DNA of 64,000 nucleotides from Novacetimonas pomaceti (GCF_003207955.1 NZ_NOXG01000012.1:1-64000), one strand, 5' to 3'. Numbered from the stretch's first letter, positions 32,683-42,172 are shown. The notes: generated from the sequence alone by a model not told the origin. Program-made: numbers and translations.

Positions 32683-32952
32683 TTACATATCCAGCGTCAG
32701 GGATGGCGTGCGCGCGCGTGAGCAGCACAGGGCAATCGCGCGTTGCTGTTCGTCATCGCCCAGAACCGTGTCGCGATGATCGGCCTCCCCCGCCAGCAGG
32801 GGCACGACACACGCGCCACACATGCCCTCCTCGCACGCCACCGCCACATCAATCCCCGCATCCAGCAGGGCATTTGCGATGCTCTGTCCCGCAGACACGT
32901 GAACGGTCCGGCCGGAACGGGCCAGCACGACATCGAATGCCTGATCCGACAT
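32683..32952 (-). CDS. Lone plant-type 2Fe-2S ferredoxin domain (VanB/phthalate reductase C-terminus-like)
   Basis: The 89-residue protein is a single ferredoxin domain with the cluster ligands in CEEGMCGACVVPLL and a fourth Cys in IALCCSRARTPSL. FDVVLARSGRTVHVSAGQSI and the ending SLTLDM are those of the C-terminal domain of vanillate demethylase/phthalate dioxygenase reductases, which normally also have an N-terminal flavin/NAD domain; here none is present upstream. The ATG at 32952 is preceded by GGAG at good spacing, so a free-standing electron carrier may be made. No oxygenase partner is adjacent. It is either a separate small ferredoxin or a remnant of a larger reductase. Confidence 0.78.
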   Translation of the reverse strand: MSDQAFDVVLARSGRTVHVSAGQSIANALLDAGIDVAVACEEGMCGACVVPLLAGEADHRDTVLGDDEQQRAIALCCSRARTPSLTLDM

Positions 32953-32973
32953 GGTATTCTCCACTCTTGCCAT

Positions 32974-33428
32974 CCGCGTGGGACGAAAAGGTTCCTGATG
33001 GCCCTGATCCGCGCGCCGGCCGGTGGCGGGCGCGTGGGAAAAGCGGCCTTCATGAACCCATCCGGATCACGCGGCATGATGATTACATCACCATCCGGGG
33101 CATGCAATGGCCCGGACGAGGCAATCGCGCAGGGCGGGGACGAGAGGAAATATAACCATCCCCACCCTGCCCCGCCGTGCATGAATGCGGCCGGGCAGGA
33201 CAGGAAACGGCAACACATCGGATATGTATTGTCAGGGACAGGGAAAGCAGGATTGAACGGAAAGCGGGAGTGGAACAGAAACTACAGGATATCCGTATTC
33301 CCGGTTTCATGCCCGACGGCCCCTGGCCTCCCTGCAGTTCCCGTTGCAGGGAGGCCTTTTTGACGGGGGCAGACGCCATGCCGGGGATGCCAACGGATCA
33401 TCCCCGGCACCACCATGCGCAATAGCGG
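32974..33428. other. Gap without a gene; holds an orphan plus-strand terminator
   Basis: No supportable ORF. The stretch lies between the starts/ends of two minus-strand genes, yet contains a strong plus-strand intrinsic terminator (33325-33361), so something on the plus strand may be transcribed here. Confidence 0.4.
33325..33361 (+). terminator. Strong intrinsic terminator with no upstream gene
   Basis: GGCCTCCCTGCA (33325-33336) pairs perfectly with TGCAGGGAGGCC (33345-33356) across an 8-base loop, followed by TTTTT. It is oriented to stop plus-strand transcripts. The nearest plus-strand gene, the PanE-like one, ends 660 bp away with the minus-strand ferredoxin in between. Confidence 0.8.
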
Positions 33429-34799
33429 TCAGGCCGGCGTATGGATCAGTTTCTTGTTGAGGAACTCCTCGATCCCAAGCGAGGAAAGCTCACGCCCATA
33501 TCCCGAATTCTTGACGCCGCCGAAAGGCAGTCCGGGTGCTGTCCATGTGGAACGGTTGATGAAGACCATGCCTGTCTCGATCTGGCTGGCGACACGTTTG
33601 CCACGTTCGATATCCGTCGTGATGACGGAACCGCCCAGGCCATAAGGCGAGTCATTGGCAAGGTCGATCGCCGCCTGCTCGTCCGGGACGCGGAAGATCA
33701 GGGCGACAGGTGCGAAAAACTCCTGATAGAAAGCGGGATTATCCTTGGTGATGTTCTCAAGGATGGTCGCCTGCAGGAAATAGCCCGGCCGTTCGACGCG
33801 CTTGCCGCCGGTTATGACGCGTGCGCCATGCGCCACCGCCGTTTCGATCTGGCCAAGCACGAGTTTCAGCGCGCTTTCACTGCAAAGCGGGCCAAGGGTC
33901 GTTTTTTCATCCATCGGGTCGCCGACGACCAGCTTTTCAAGTTCCGCCTTGAACCGCGCCACGAACGTATCGGCGATTTTTTCATGCACGATGAAGCGCT
34001 TGGCCGCCACGCAGCACTGCCCGGTATTGTTCATCCGGCCCCAGACCGCCCATTTCACCGCGACATCCATGTCGGCGTCATCCAGCACGATGAAGGCGTC
34101 GCTGCCACCAAGTTCCATGGTGTTTTTCTTGAGCGCGCTGCCTGCTTCCGCGGCAACCGCCTTGCCCGCGCGTTCACTGCCGGTCAGGGCCACACCACGC
34201 ACGCGCGGGTCGGCCACGACGGTTGCGGACTGTTCATTGGTGATGAACACATTCGAATATGTCCCTTCGGGCGCACCGGCATCGGCGAACAGTTCTTCAA
34301 ACATGACGGCGCATTGCGGCACGCCGGGCGCGTGCTTGACGATCAGTACATTGCCCGCCATCAGGTTCGGACCCGCCACGCGCGCCAGCTGGTAATATGG
34401 AAAATTCCACGGTTCGATACAGAACACGATGCCAATGGGCTGGCTGATGATTGTCGCCTTCCCATCATTGACCTTCAGATCGACAGGGGCGAGGAATTTT
34501 TCCGCATTATCCGCGTAATAATCAAGGATATCGGCGCTCAGGTCCACTTCCGCCTGGGCCTCGCGGAACAGCTTGCCCATTTCGACGGTAATCGGCGTGG
34601 CGAACGCGTCGCGGTTATGCCGCATGATTTCAGCGGCCTTGTGCAGGACCTCCCTGCGCTGCGCAAAGCTCTTCTTGCGCCAGTTGTTCCTGTAGGTGGC
34701 ATCGGCCGTTGCGACGATACCGGACAGCTGGGCATCCGAATGGAGGTCGAATGTCTTGAGCGTTTCTTCCGTGTACGGATTTATGGTCTGGTATTTCAT
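33429..34799 (-). CDS. NAD(P)-dependent (succinate-)semialdehyde dehydrogenase
   Basis: This aldehyde dehydrogenase (456 residues) starts MKYQTINPYTEETLKTFDLH, the SSADH type. The catalytic Cys lies in NNTGQCCVAAKRFIVHE and the general base Glu in NTMELGGSDAFIVLDD; the cofactor turn is ALTGSERAGKAVAAEAG. The tail YGRELSSLGIEEFLNKKLIH is usual for the GabD/YneI-like group. It oxidises succinate semialdehyde or a similar omega-aldehyde acid. The frame is open from 34895, but the Met at 34799 has GGGAGGAAA upstream and the family's N-terminus. An inverted repeat lies just before the ribosome binding site. Confidence 0.9.
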   Translation of the reverse strand: MKYQTINPYTEETLKTFDLHSDAQLSGIVATADATYRNNWRKKSFAQRREVLHKAAEIMRHNRDAFATPITVEMGKLFREAQAEVDLSADILDYYADNAEKFLAPVDLKVNDGKATIISQPIGIVFCIEPWNFPYYQLARVAGPNLMAGNVLIVKHAPGVPQCAVMFEELFADAGAPEGTYSNVFITNEQSATVVADPRVRGVALTGSERAGKAVAAEAGSALKKNTMELGGSDAFIVLDDADMDVAVKWAVWGRMNNTGQCCVAAKRFIVHEKIADTFVARFKAELEKLVVGDPMDEKTTLGPLCSESALKLVLGQIETAVAHGARVITGGKRVERPGYFLQATILENITKDNPAFYQEFFAPVALIFRVPDEQAAIDLANDSPYGLGGSVITTDIERGKRVASQIETGMVFINRSTWTAPGLPFGGVKNSGYGRELSSLGIEEFLNKKLIHTPA

Positions 34800-35304
34800 G
34801 GTAAAACGGTTTCCTCCCGATATTTTTTCTACGGCCAACCTGAAATTACTTCGGCCGTAGCCACGGCATGCCCGTCGTGATGTGAAATTGCGCAACTGGT
34901 GGCGGGCTGGTCAGCCATGTCTATATACTAGCATATATAGTCATGGTCGTACAACAATGTCTTTCACGCTCAATATCACGTGAAATTCGTTATTATGACT
35001 GGGAGTTATGCATTCAGGTCAGAACTGCGCACCCTTGCCCATCCCTGCCGGATGGTGGGGCGCGGGACCGAAAGGTTGTGATCCCGGCTTTTCCATGCGG
35101 GATCAGGTTTCAGGAAATGTGACGCATATATCAGTAATATAGCATCCATTTATGGAAATATCTGGCATGCACGTACCATTACCCATCCACACATGGTATC
35201 GGCGCGGACATGCCAGATATGCCCTGTCGCCCGCAGTTCCTTTTAAAAGAAACAGCAGGGCGACAGGAAAAAGCCGAAGATGGCCCGGCCAGGGAGATGC
35301 GTGG
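34800..35304. promoter_or_regulatory. Long control region of the semialdehyde dehydrogenase, with operator-like repeats
   Basis: No gene is supportable here. Three dyads are visible: CTACGGCC (34829-34836) with GGCCGTAG (34853-34860), immediately upstream of the dehydrogenase ribosome binding site; CTATATA-CTAGCA-TATATAG (34921-34940), with the look of a TetR/GntR operator; and a nested pair ATCTGGCATG/CATGCCAGAT with TACCAT/ATGGTA inside, at about 35158-35220. A further hairpin, CCTGTCGCCC/GGGCGACAGG at about 35221-35270, sits just after the quinone oxidoreductase gene and may be its terminator. Confidence 0.5.
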
Positions 35305-36312
35305 TCAGAATTCCAGGCAGATTTTCCCGAAATGCCGGTTGCTTTCCTGATACCTGAAGGCTGCGACAATATCCTTCAGCGCAAACGAACGGTCGATGAC
35401 CGGACGGATGGCGCAGCTTTCAAAGGCCCGCACCATCGCCTGCTGGTCAACCCGGCAGCCCACCAGCACCCCCTGCAGCCGGAACTGCTTCAGCAGCATC
35501 GGCACGACTTCCAGCCGGCCCGAAACCCCGCTGAGGATACCGATCGTGGAAATATGGCCCGCCACCCGGATCGCCGCCATCGACTGTTCAAGGGTCGAGG
35601 GGCCACCGACCTCGATGATATGATCGACCCCTTTTCCACCCGTCAGGTCCCACGCGGTTTTGCCCCATGTCGCATCTTCGCGATAATTGATCAGGTGATC
35701 CGCGCCAAGTTCGCGCAGGCGCTCCAGTTTCTCACCGCTGGAGGATGTCGCGATCACTGTTGCGCCCGCCATCTTCGCGAACTGGAGCGCGAAGATCGAG
35801 ACACCGCCAGTCCCCTGCACCAGGACCGTATCGCCCGGCTTTATATGGTCATCGACAAACAGCGCGCGCCATGCCGTCAGGCCCGCGGTCGTCAGGGTGG
35901 CTGCCTCGGCATGGGTCCAGCCCGCTGGCGCGCGGGTGAATGACGTGGCGGCGGCCGTGACCTCTTCACGGGCATAGCCGTCGATGCCATCCCCCGGAAC
36001 CGTGGCGAATCCGATGACTTCTGGCGCGCCGGAAAGCCATGTCGGGAAAAATGTGCTGACCACCCGGTCCCCTGGCGCGAATTCCGTCACGCCCGGTCCG
36101 ACTTCCACCACGTCGCCCGCGCCATCCGCCATGGGAATTCGTGGCGTCGTGGGTCCCCACATGCCGCTGACGACGGCGTAATCATGATAATTCAGGGACG
36201 AGGCATGCAACCTTACCCGTATTTCGCCCGGGCCGGGCGGGCGCGATGCCACATCGACGATGCCAACGTTCGCAAATCCCCCGGGTGGCTGCACCATGAT
36301 CGCCTGTGGCAT
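35305..36312 (-). CDS. Zinc-type/quinone oxidoreductase (MDR superfamily)
   Basis: The 335-residue protein has the MDR catalytic fold (IRVRLHASSLNYHDYAVVSG, then GDRVVSTFFPTW) and cofactor motif VLVQGTGGVSIFALQFAKMA. It lacks the catalytic Cys and structural Cys cluster of zinc alcohol dehydrogenases, so it belongs with NADPH:quinone oxidoreductase/enoyl-reductase-like members. The start at 36312 (MPQAIMVQPPGG) is supported by GGAG eight bases before it. It is divergent from the helicase gene. Substrate unknown. Confidence 0.87.
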   Translation of the reverse strand: MPQAIMVQPPGGFANVGIVDVASRPPGPGEIRVRLHASSLNYHDYAVVSGMWGPTTPRIPMADGAGDVVEVGPGVTEFAPGDRVVSTFFPTWLSGAPEVIGFATVPGDGIDGYAREEVTAAATSFTRAPAGWTHAEAATLTTAGLTAWRALFVDDHIKPGDTVLVQGTGGVSIFALQFAKMAGATVIATSSSGEKLERLRELGADHLINYREDATWGKTAWDLTGGKGVDHIIEVGGPSTLEQSMAAIRVAGHISTIGILSGVSGRLEVVPMLLKQFRLQGVLVGCRVDQQAMVRAFESCAIRPVIDRSFALKDIVAAFRYQESNRHFGKICLEF

Positions 36313-36448
36313 GATCACCTCTCCTTGTTTCGTGAACGACCGGGATATCAGAGGCCGCAAGCGATTTCCAATCCGCGACACCCGTCATCCGGTCCCCGCA
36401 CATCGTTCCCGGACAGGTACTGATGCAGGACGCCGCGCATGTTATGAC

Positions 36449-39400
36449 ATGTCCGCCATGTTCCGACATGAACCACACCGACCGGAGGCCACGCCCATTT
36501 CCCGCAAGCGCACCCGACAGCCTGACGCCTTCCGCGAAAGCCTTGCGTCATTCACGCCTTCGACGCGCGCATGGTTCCGTGACACCTTTGGCGCCCCTAC
36601 CCCCGTGCAGAGCGCCGCATGGACGGAAATCCGCAAGGGGAAATGCGTCCTTGTCATCGCGCCCACGGGTTCGGGAAAGACCCTTGCCGCGTTTCTTCAG
36701 GCCATCGACAGCCTTTTCAGCGCGGGCGAAACCGCGCCGCCCGTTTCCACCGGACGCTCCCGGACGACGACAGGGGTCATCTATATCTCCCCCATCAAGG
36801 CGCTTGGCGCGGATGTGCAGCGTAACCTGCGCATTCCCCTTGATGGCGTCAGTGCGGCGCGTGAAAAGCTTGGCGCGCCGCCGGTCAGGATAACGGTCGG
36901 GATGCGCACCGGCGATACCACGCCGTCGGAACGCGCGGCCCTTGTCCGGCGACCGCCCGATATCCTGATCACCACGCCGGAATCCCTTTACCTGATGCTG
37001 ACATCCAACGCCCGTGAAACGCTGCGGAATGTCAGCACCGTCATCATTGACGAAATCCATGCCGTCGCCGGGACCAAGCGTGGCTCCCACCTTGCGCTGA
37101 GCCTTGAGCGGCTGGACCGCCTGCTGCAACGCCCGGCGCAGCGCATCGGCCTGTCCGCCACCGTGCGCCCGGTCGACCGGGTCGCGGGCTTCCTTGGCGG
37201 GGCGCAGCCGACAACCGTGGTCAATCCGGAATCGTCGCGCCGCCTGGAACTGCGCATTGTCGTCCCGGTGGAGGATATGGCCGACATCCCCGCCACCGGC
37301 GGTCCCATCGGCAACACGTCCCACCCCACCCAGACGGGATCGATCTGGCCCCACGTGACCGCCCATATCCTTGATCAGATCGAGGACCGGCGTTCGACAA
37401 TCGTCTTCGTCAATTCACGTGGTCTGGCCGAAAAGCTGACGGCACGCCTGAACGAACTGTATGCCGAACGGCATGAGGCGCAGTCACCCACGCCCCCTGC
37501 GGCGCCTGTCAATTACGAGTCATGGTCCGGGGGGACGCAGGGGCGCGCGACCGGGGTCGCGCCGCTGATCGCGCGCTCCCACCATGGATCGGTGTCCAAG
37601 GAACAGCGCGGGGAAATAGAGGCCGCCCTGAAATCCGGCGAACTGCGCTGCGTGGTCGCGACCTCCAGCCTTGAACTCGGCATCGACATGGGGCTGGTCG
37701 ATCTGGTGATCCAGGTCGGCGCCCCCCCCACGGTGGCCAGCGGGCTTCAGCGTATCGGCCGGGCGGGCCATCAGGTGGGCGGCCTCTCGACCGGACTTGT
37801 CTATCCGCGTTCCCGGCGGGACCTGATCGATGCGACCGTGACGGCCCGCTGCATGCTCGAAGTCAGGCTGGAGGCAATCGCCCCGCCGCGCAACCCGCTC
37901 GACATCCTTGCGCAGCAGACGGTGGCCGCCGTCGCGATGGATACGCTGGGGGTGGAGGACTGGTTTGCGACCGTCAGGCGGGCCTGGCCGTTTCATGAAC
38001 TGTCGCGCAAGGCCTTCGACGCCACGCTTGAAATGCTGGCGGGGCAGTACCCATCCGACGAATTCGCCGAATTCCGCCCCCGGCTGGTGTGGGACAGGAA
38101 AGAGGACACCCTGAGCGCGCGTCCGGGCGCGCGGCAACTTGCCGTCATCAGCGGGGGCACGATCCCCGATCGCGGCATGTTCAGCGTGATGCTTCCCGAA
38201 GGAGAGGAAAAAGCCGGCGCGCGCCGGGTCGGCGAACTGGACGAGGAGATGGTCTATGAATCCCGCGTGAATGATATCATCACGCTGGGTGCCTCTTCAT
38301 GGCGGATACAGCAGATCACCAATGATCAGGTGATCGTCGTACCCGCCCCCGGACGTTCCGCGCGCCTGCCGTTCTGGCGTGGCGACGGTCCCGGCCGCCC
38401 CGCCGAACTGGGACAGGCGATCGGGCGGTTCCTGCGCGAACTCGACACGTCCATCGCGCACGCGGGGGAGAAGGATGCGGCCACCCGCCTTGCGGACACG
38501 CAGCTCAGGATGCTCGGCCTGGATGCCAATGCCGCGACCAACATCGTGCGCTATGTGATGGAACAGCACGAGGCGACGGGCGTCGTGCCAACGGATGAAA
38601 CCCTTGTCATCGAACGCTGCCGCGATGAAACCGGCGACTGGCGCGTCATCCTGCATTCCCCCTATGGCCGGCGCGTCCATGCCGCGTGGGCGCTGGCCGT
38701 GGCGGAACGGGCACGCGGAGCCTTCGGGATTGACCCGTCGGTGGTCGCCAGCGACGACGGTATCGTGGCGCGCGTGCCCGACGCGGGCGGACGCGTCCCG
38801 GGGGCCGGGCTTTTCACGTTCGATCCCGATCTCCTGCGGGGATTCCTGACAAATGCCGTGGGGGGATCCGCGCTCTTTGCCTCGCGCTTTCGCGAATGCG
38901 CCGCGCGCGCGCTGCTCCTGCCGCGCCGCAATCCGGGCAAGCGGTCGCCGCTGTGGCAGCAGAGGCTGCGTTCGGCGCAGCTGCTGCAGGTGGCGCATGA
39001 GCATCGCGACTTTCCCATCCTTGTCGAAACCGCGCGGGAATGCCTGCAGGACGTCTATGACCTGGCGGCCCTGCATGACCTGATGGGCGGCCTGCAGGCG
39101 GGAAAGATCGCCCTGGTCGAAGTGACGACCGAAACCCCCTCCCCGTTCGCCGCCACGCTGCTGTTCGGCTATGTCGCGCAGTTCATGTATTCCGATGATG
39201 CGCCGCTGGCCGAACGTCGCGCCTCCGTCCTGTCGCTGGATACCGGCCTGCTTGACGACCTGCTGGGGCAGGTTGATTTCAGCGAAATCCTTGACCCCGA
39301 GGTCGTGGCGCTGGTCGGGCAGGAACTGGGCCGGACCCTTCCCGATCGGCGTGTCAGCGGCGCGGAAGGGATCGTGGACCTTCTGCGTGAACTCGGGCCG

Positions 39401-41293
39401 CTGACGCTGCCGCGCATCACCCGTAGCGTCGCGGAGGCGGAGGCCGAGAATGTCGGCGCGTATCTTCATGAACTGCAGCAGGCATCGCGCCTGATCGCGG
39501 TCGATATCGCGGGCGAGGAACACTGGGCGATCATCGAGGACGCGGGCAGGCTGCGCGATGCGCTTGGCGTACGACTTCCTGATGGCATTCCCGATGCGTT
39601 CCTGCGTCCGGCCGATGACCCGCTGCGCGACCTTCTTGCCCGTTACGCGCGCACCCATACGCCCTTTACGACCGGGGAAATCGCCAGCCATTTCGGGCTT
39701 GGGACGGTGGTGGCGGACAGGGGCCTGAACGAACTGTGCGACCGGGGCGCGGTCCTGAAAGGCAATTTCGGGGTCGAAAGAAAGCTGGAGGAGGAGGTTC
39801 CCTCCACCGTGGGCGACCTGCCTGTCGCGAAACATGAATGGGTATCGGCGGAGGTGTTCCGCCGTCTGCGCCTGCGTTCGCTGCGCGCCGCGCGGGATGC
39901 CACGCGGCCCGTGCCGCCACAGGCCTATGTCCGCCTGCTGGCCGAACGGCATTACCTGTGTCCCGTGGTCGGGAGCACGGGGTTCGCTGACGCCGCGTCA
40001 ATTCCCGGACAGGGATGCCTGGAGGGGGTGGATGGCGTCATGCGCGTCGTCGAACAGCTGGTTTCCCTGCCCCTGCCAGCCTCCCTTTGGGAAACGCATA
40101 TCCTGCCTTCGCGCGTGCGTGACTATGCCCCGCACATGCTCGACAGCCTGCTTGCCAGCGGTGATGTCATCTGGCTTGGGCACGGGACCATCGGTGACGA
40201 TGACGGCCTTGTTTCCCTTCACCTGCGCGACATCGCGGAACAGACGCTTCCCGCCGCCCCGTCGGTCCCGCCGGAGGAACTGTCCACGCTCCAGAACAGG
40301 ATTCTGCGCATCATGGCGGATGGCGGTGCCTTTTTCGTGCGTCAGCTGCGTGACCTGCTGCATCCCGACGCCATGCCGCCAGCCGGGATGGAACGCGCCA
40401 CGACCAGTGATATCCGCGCCGCCCTGTGGGGCCTTGCCTGGCATGGCTATGTCTCGGCGGACAGCTTCGCGCCGCTCCGGCTGCTCATCACTCCGCGCGG
40501 GCCATCGCTGGCAGGGCGCAGGCCCGCGCGTCCCCTGCGGCGGCATGGCGGAATATGGACCCCATCCTCGCGCCTGCGTCCGCCTGGCGCCACGTTACAG
40601 GGCGCGTCACGCCACGAAGACGCCACGATGCCCGGCCGATGGTCCGTGATCCCCTACAGGCCATGCAGCGATACGGAGCGTGGACTGGCCGTGGTGGAAA
40701 AGCTGTTGGACAGGTACGCCATCGTGACCCGTGGGGCGACAATGGCAGAAGACGTAAATGGCGGGTTTCCGGCGCTGCATCCCTTCCTGCGCCGCATGGA
40801 GGATGCGGGACATGTCCTGCGCGGGAGATTTGTGGAGGAACTGGGCGCGGCCCAGTTCGCAGATCGCGAGACGATCGACCGCCTGCGCGATCTGGCCACG
40901 CCCCCGACCGCCGAACCCGTCGCACTTGCCCTTGCCGCACTGGATCCCGCCAACCCTTTTGGCACGATCCTGCCCTGGCCCGCGCACGGCACCGGCATAC
41001 GACCGGTGCGGCGCAAGGGCGCGATCGTCGTCCTGTGCGACGGATGTCTGGCACTTTATCTGTCGCATGGCGGGCGAAGCCTGCTGACATATTTCCAAGC
41101 GGATGCCCCCCGCGCCGCGGCCATGGCTTGCGCATCCTTCACGGCACTGGCGTCGATGCTGAAACGTGAAAAAAGAACCATGTTCACCGTGGAAACGATC
41201 AACGGGGAACCGGCAGGCCGCTCACCGCTGGTTCCCGACCTTCGGCAGGTCGGCTTCTCCGCACTGCCCAAAGGACTGGGATGGCGTGGCTGA
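36449..41293 (+). CDS. lhr: Lhr-type large ATP-dependent helicase
   Basis: This superfamily 2 helicase (1614 residues from this start) has motif Q (FGAPTPVQSAAW), Walker A APTGSGKTLAAFLQ, the DEIH box in VIIDEIHAVAGTKRG, the GLSATVRP motif III and motif VI QRIGRAGHQ. The long C-terminal part follows the Lhr plan: a winged helix, the Lhr beta-barrel and a large C-terminal region of stacked winged helices. Bacterial Lhr translocates on ssDNA and unwinds RNA:DNA hybrids, and is linked to DNA repair. The open frame extends back to 36260, inside the divergent oxidoreductase; 36449 or 36458 (MFRHEPHRPEA) are more sensible starts, although neither has a clear ribosome binding site. The stop codon forms the first bases of a strong hairpin. 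Confidence 0.9.
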   Translation: MSAMFRHEPHRPEATPISRKRTRQPDAFRESLASFTPSTRAWFRDTFGAPTPVQSAAWTEIRKGKCVLVIAPTGSGKTLAAFLQAIDSLFSAGETAPPVSTGRSRTTTGVIYISPIKALGADVQRNLRIPLDGVSAAREKLGAPPVRITVGMRTGDTTPSERAALVRRPPDILITTPESLYLMLTSNARETLRNVSTVIIDEIHAVAGTKRGSHLALSLERLDRLLQRPAQRIGLSATVRPVDRVAGFLGGAQPTTVVNPESSRRLELRIVVPVEDMADIPATGGPIGNTSHPTQTGSIWPHVTAHILDQIEDRRSTIVFVNSRGLAEKLTARLNELYAERHEAQSPTPPAAPVNYESWSGGTQGRATGVAPLIARSHHGSVSKEQRGEIEAALKSGELRCVVATSSLELGIDMGLVDLVIQVGAPPTVASGLQRIGRAGHQVGGLSTGLVYPRSRRDLIDATVTARCMLEVRLEAIAPPRNPLDILAQQTVAAVAMDTLGVEDWFATVRRAWPFHELSRKAFDATLEMLAGQYPSDEFAEFRPRLVWDRKEDTLSARPGARQLAVISGGTIPDRGMFSVMLPEGEEKAGARRVGELDEEMVYESRVNDIITLGASSWRIQQITNDQVIVVPAPGRSARLPFWRGDGPGRPAELGQAIGRFLRELDTSIAHAGEKDAATRLADTQLRMLGLDANAATNIVRYVMEQHEATGVVPTDETLVIERCRDETGDWRVILHSPYGRRVHAAWALAVAERARGAFGIDPSVVASDDGIVARVPDAGGRVPGAGLFTFDPDLLRGFLTNAVGGSALFASRFRECAARALLLPRRNPGKRSPLWQQRLRSAQLLQVAHEHRDFPILVETARECLQDVYDLAALHDLMGGLQAGKIALVEVTTETPSPFAATLLFGYVAQFMYSDDAPLAERRASVLSLDTGLLDDLLGQVDFSEILDPEVVALVGQELGRTLPDRRVSGAEGIVDLLRELGPLTLPRITRSVAEAEAENVGAYLHELQQASRLIAVDIAGEEHWAIIEDAGRLRDALGVRLPDGIPDAFLRPADDPLRDLLARYARTHTPFTTGEIASHFGLGTVVADRGLNELCDRGAVLKGNFGVERKLEEEVPSTVGDLPVAKHEWVSAEVFRRLRLRSLRAARDATRPVPPQAYVRLLAERHYLCPVVGSTGFADAASIPGQGCLEGVDGVMRVVEQLVSLPLPASLWETHILPSRVRDYAPHMLDSLLASGDVIWLGHGTIGDDDGLVSLHLRDIAEQTLPAAPSVPPEELSTLQNRILRIMADGGAFFVRQLRDLLHPDAMPPAGMERATTSDIRAALWGLAWHGYVSADSFAPLRLLITPRGPSLAGRRPARPLRRHGGIWTPSSRLRPPGATLQGASRHEDATMPGRWSVIPYRPCSDTERGLAVVEKLLDRYAIVTRGATMAEDVNGGFPALHPFLRRMEDAGHVLRGRFVEELGAAQFADRETIDRLRDLATPPTAEPVALALAALDPANPFGTILPWPAHGTGIRPVRRKGAIVVLCDGCLALYLSHGGRSLLTYFQADAPRAAAMACASFTALASMLKREKRTMFTVETINGEPAGRSPLVPDLRQVGFSALPKGLGWRG

Positions 41294-41333
41294 TACGTCG
41301 TTTTTCAAAGCCTTTTTTGAAAACGACGTATCA
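41291..41333. terminator. Two-way terminator hairpin between lhr and dienelactone hydrolase
   Basis: TGATACGTCGTTTT, followed by TCAAA, pairs with TTTGAAAACGACGTATCA across a short loop with one bulged base. The first three bases are the lhr stop codon. T-rich tracts flank the loop on both strands, and the genes on either side converge, so it can end transcripts both ways. Confidence 0.7.
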
Positions 41334-41344
41334 GGTGAAACCCT

Positions 41345-42172
41345 TTAACGATCGCCCTTTTTAAAACTGGTCGCCAGCCACTGGTCCATGAGGCCATAGG
41401 ATTGCGCCGCCGCCTGTGGATCATATCGGCACTGTCCCGTCCTGGCGGTCGCCTCGGTCTCTGTAAAGCAGTGGACCGCGTGTCCGATCACCAGGAACTG
41501 CCATGGGGCGGGGCTTTGCCGCATTTCCTGCATGAAAGCCCCGAAATCCGGTGCCGTTGCCTCGTCATCCGCGCCATTCATCGCAAGGACATGGGCATGG
41601 ATCTGTTTCGCCAATGCTGGATTGTCCGTGCTGAGGTTGCCGTGGAACGACACCGCTGCCGCAATGGCCGCGCCACTGCGCGCAAGGTCAAGCACGGCGG
41701 CCCCGCCGAAACAGAAACCGATCGCCGCAAGCCGGGACGGGTCAAGCGGTGCTGTATCCGCCTGTGCCCGGAACTGCTGCAATGCAAAGTTTATGCGTCG
41801 GCGCATCAGCGCCCGGTCCGTCAGCAACGGCGCGACAGCCGCGCGGGCCTGCGCGGTATCGCGTGGTCGGATGCCGGCGCCATACATGTCCGTAAGCAGG
41901 ATGACATAACGTTGGCCCGCGATCTGTTCAGCCTTGCGGATGGCATTGTCATTGACCCCGAACCATGCCGGCACCATCAGCAGGCCGGGCCGCTTTGCCG
42001 TGACCGCATCGTCATAGACGATGACGCCGTCAAAGCGCGTATGTTCGAAATCCCATGACAGGGGCCTTGTTACCATCCGCGCCTGCGCCACCGGCCCGAA
42101 CCCGGCAAGCAGGCAGGACAGGACGAATATCGGCCAGCAGCGTGAAACGAAGGATGAAAGCGTGGTCCGCAT
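41345..42172 (-). CDS. Exported dienelactone hydrolase family protein
   Basis: The 275-residue protein has a signal peptide (MRTTLSSFVSRCWPIFVLSC, cleavage near VAQA) and then an alpha/beta hydrolase of the DLH family. The nucleophile elbow is AAIGFCFGGAAVLDLA with Cys (about residue 155), and the Asp and His follow in NGADDEATAP and GHAVHCFTE. In the family a Cys-Asp-His triad hydrolyses enol-lactones or other esters. The export signal suggests a periplasmic role rather than chlorocatechol metabolism. The start at 42172 has GGGGGA upstream. Divergent from the thiopurine methyltransferase gene. Confidence 0.85.
   Translation of the reverse strand: MRTTLSSFVSRCWPIFVLSCLLAGFGPVAQARMVTRPLSWDFEHTRFDGVIVYDDAVTAKRPGLLMVPAWFGVNDNAIRKAEQIAGQRYVILLTDMYGAGIRPRDTAQARAAVAPLLTDRALMRRRINFALQQFRAQADTAPLDPSRLAAIGFCFGGAAVLDLARSGAAIAAAVSFHGNLSTDNPALAKQIHAHVLAMNGADDEATAPDFGAFMQEMRQSPAPWQFLVIGHAVHCFTETEATARTGQCRYDPQAAAQSYGLMDQWLATSFKKGDR

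Noticed and set aside
33441..34880. A 479-codon open frame on the plus strand
   Set aside because: Exactly antisense to the semialdehyde dehydrogenase, whose catalytic motifs are clear.
36260..36448. N-terminal extension of the helicase frame
   Set aside because: It runs through the start of the divergent oxidoreductase, which has a better ribosome binding site; family similarity begins only after 36449.
38297..39952. A 551-codon open frame on the minus strand
   Set aside because: Antisense to the helicase coding sequence, with typical shadow composition.
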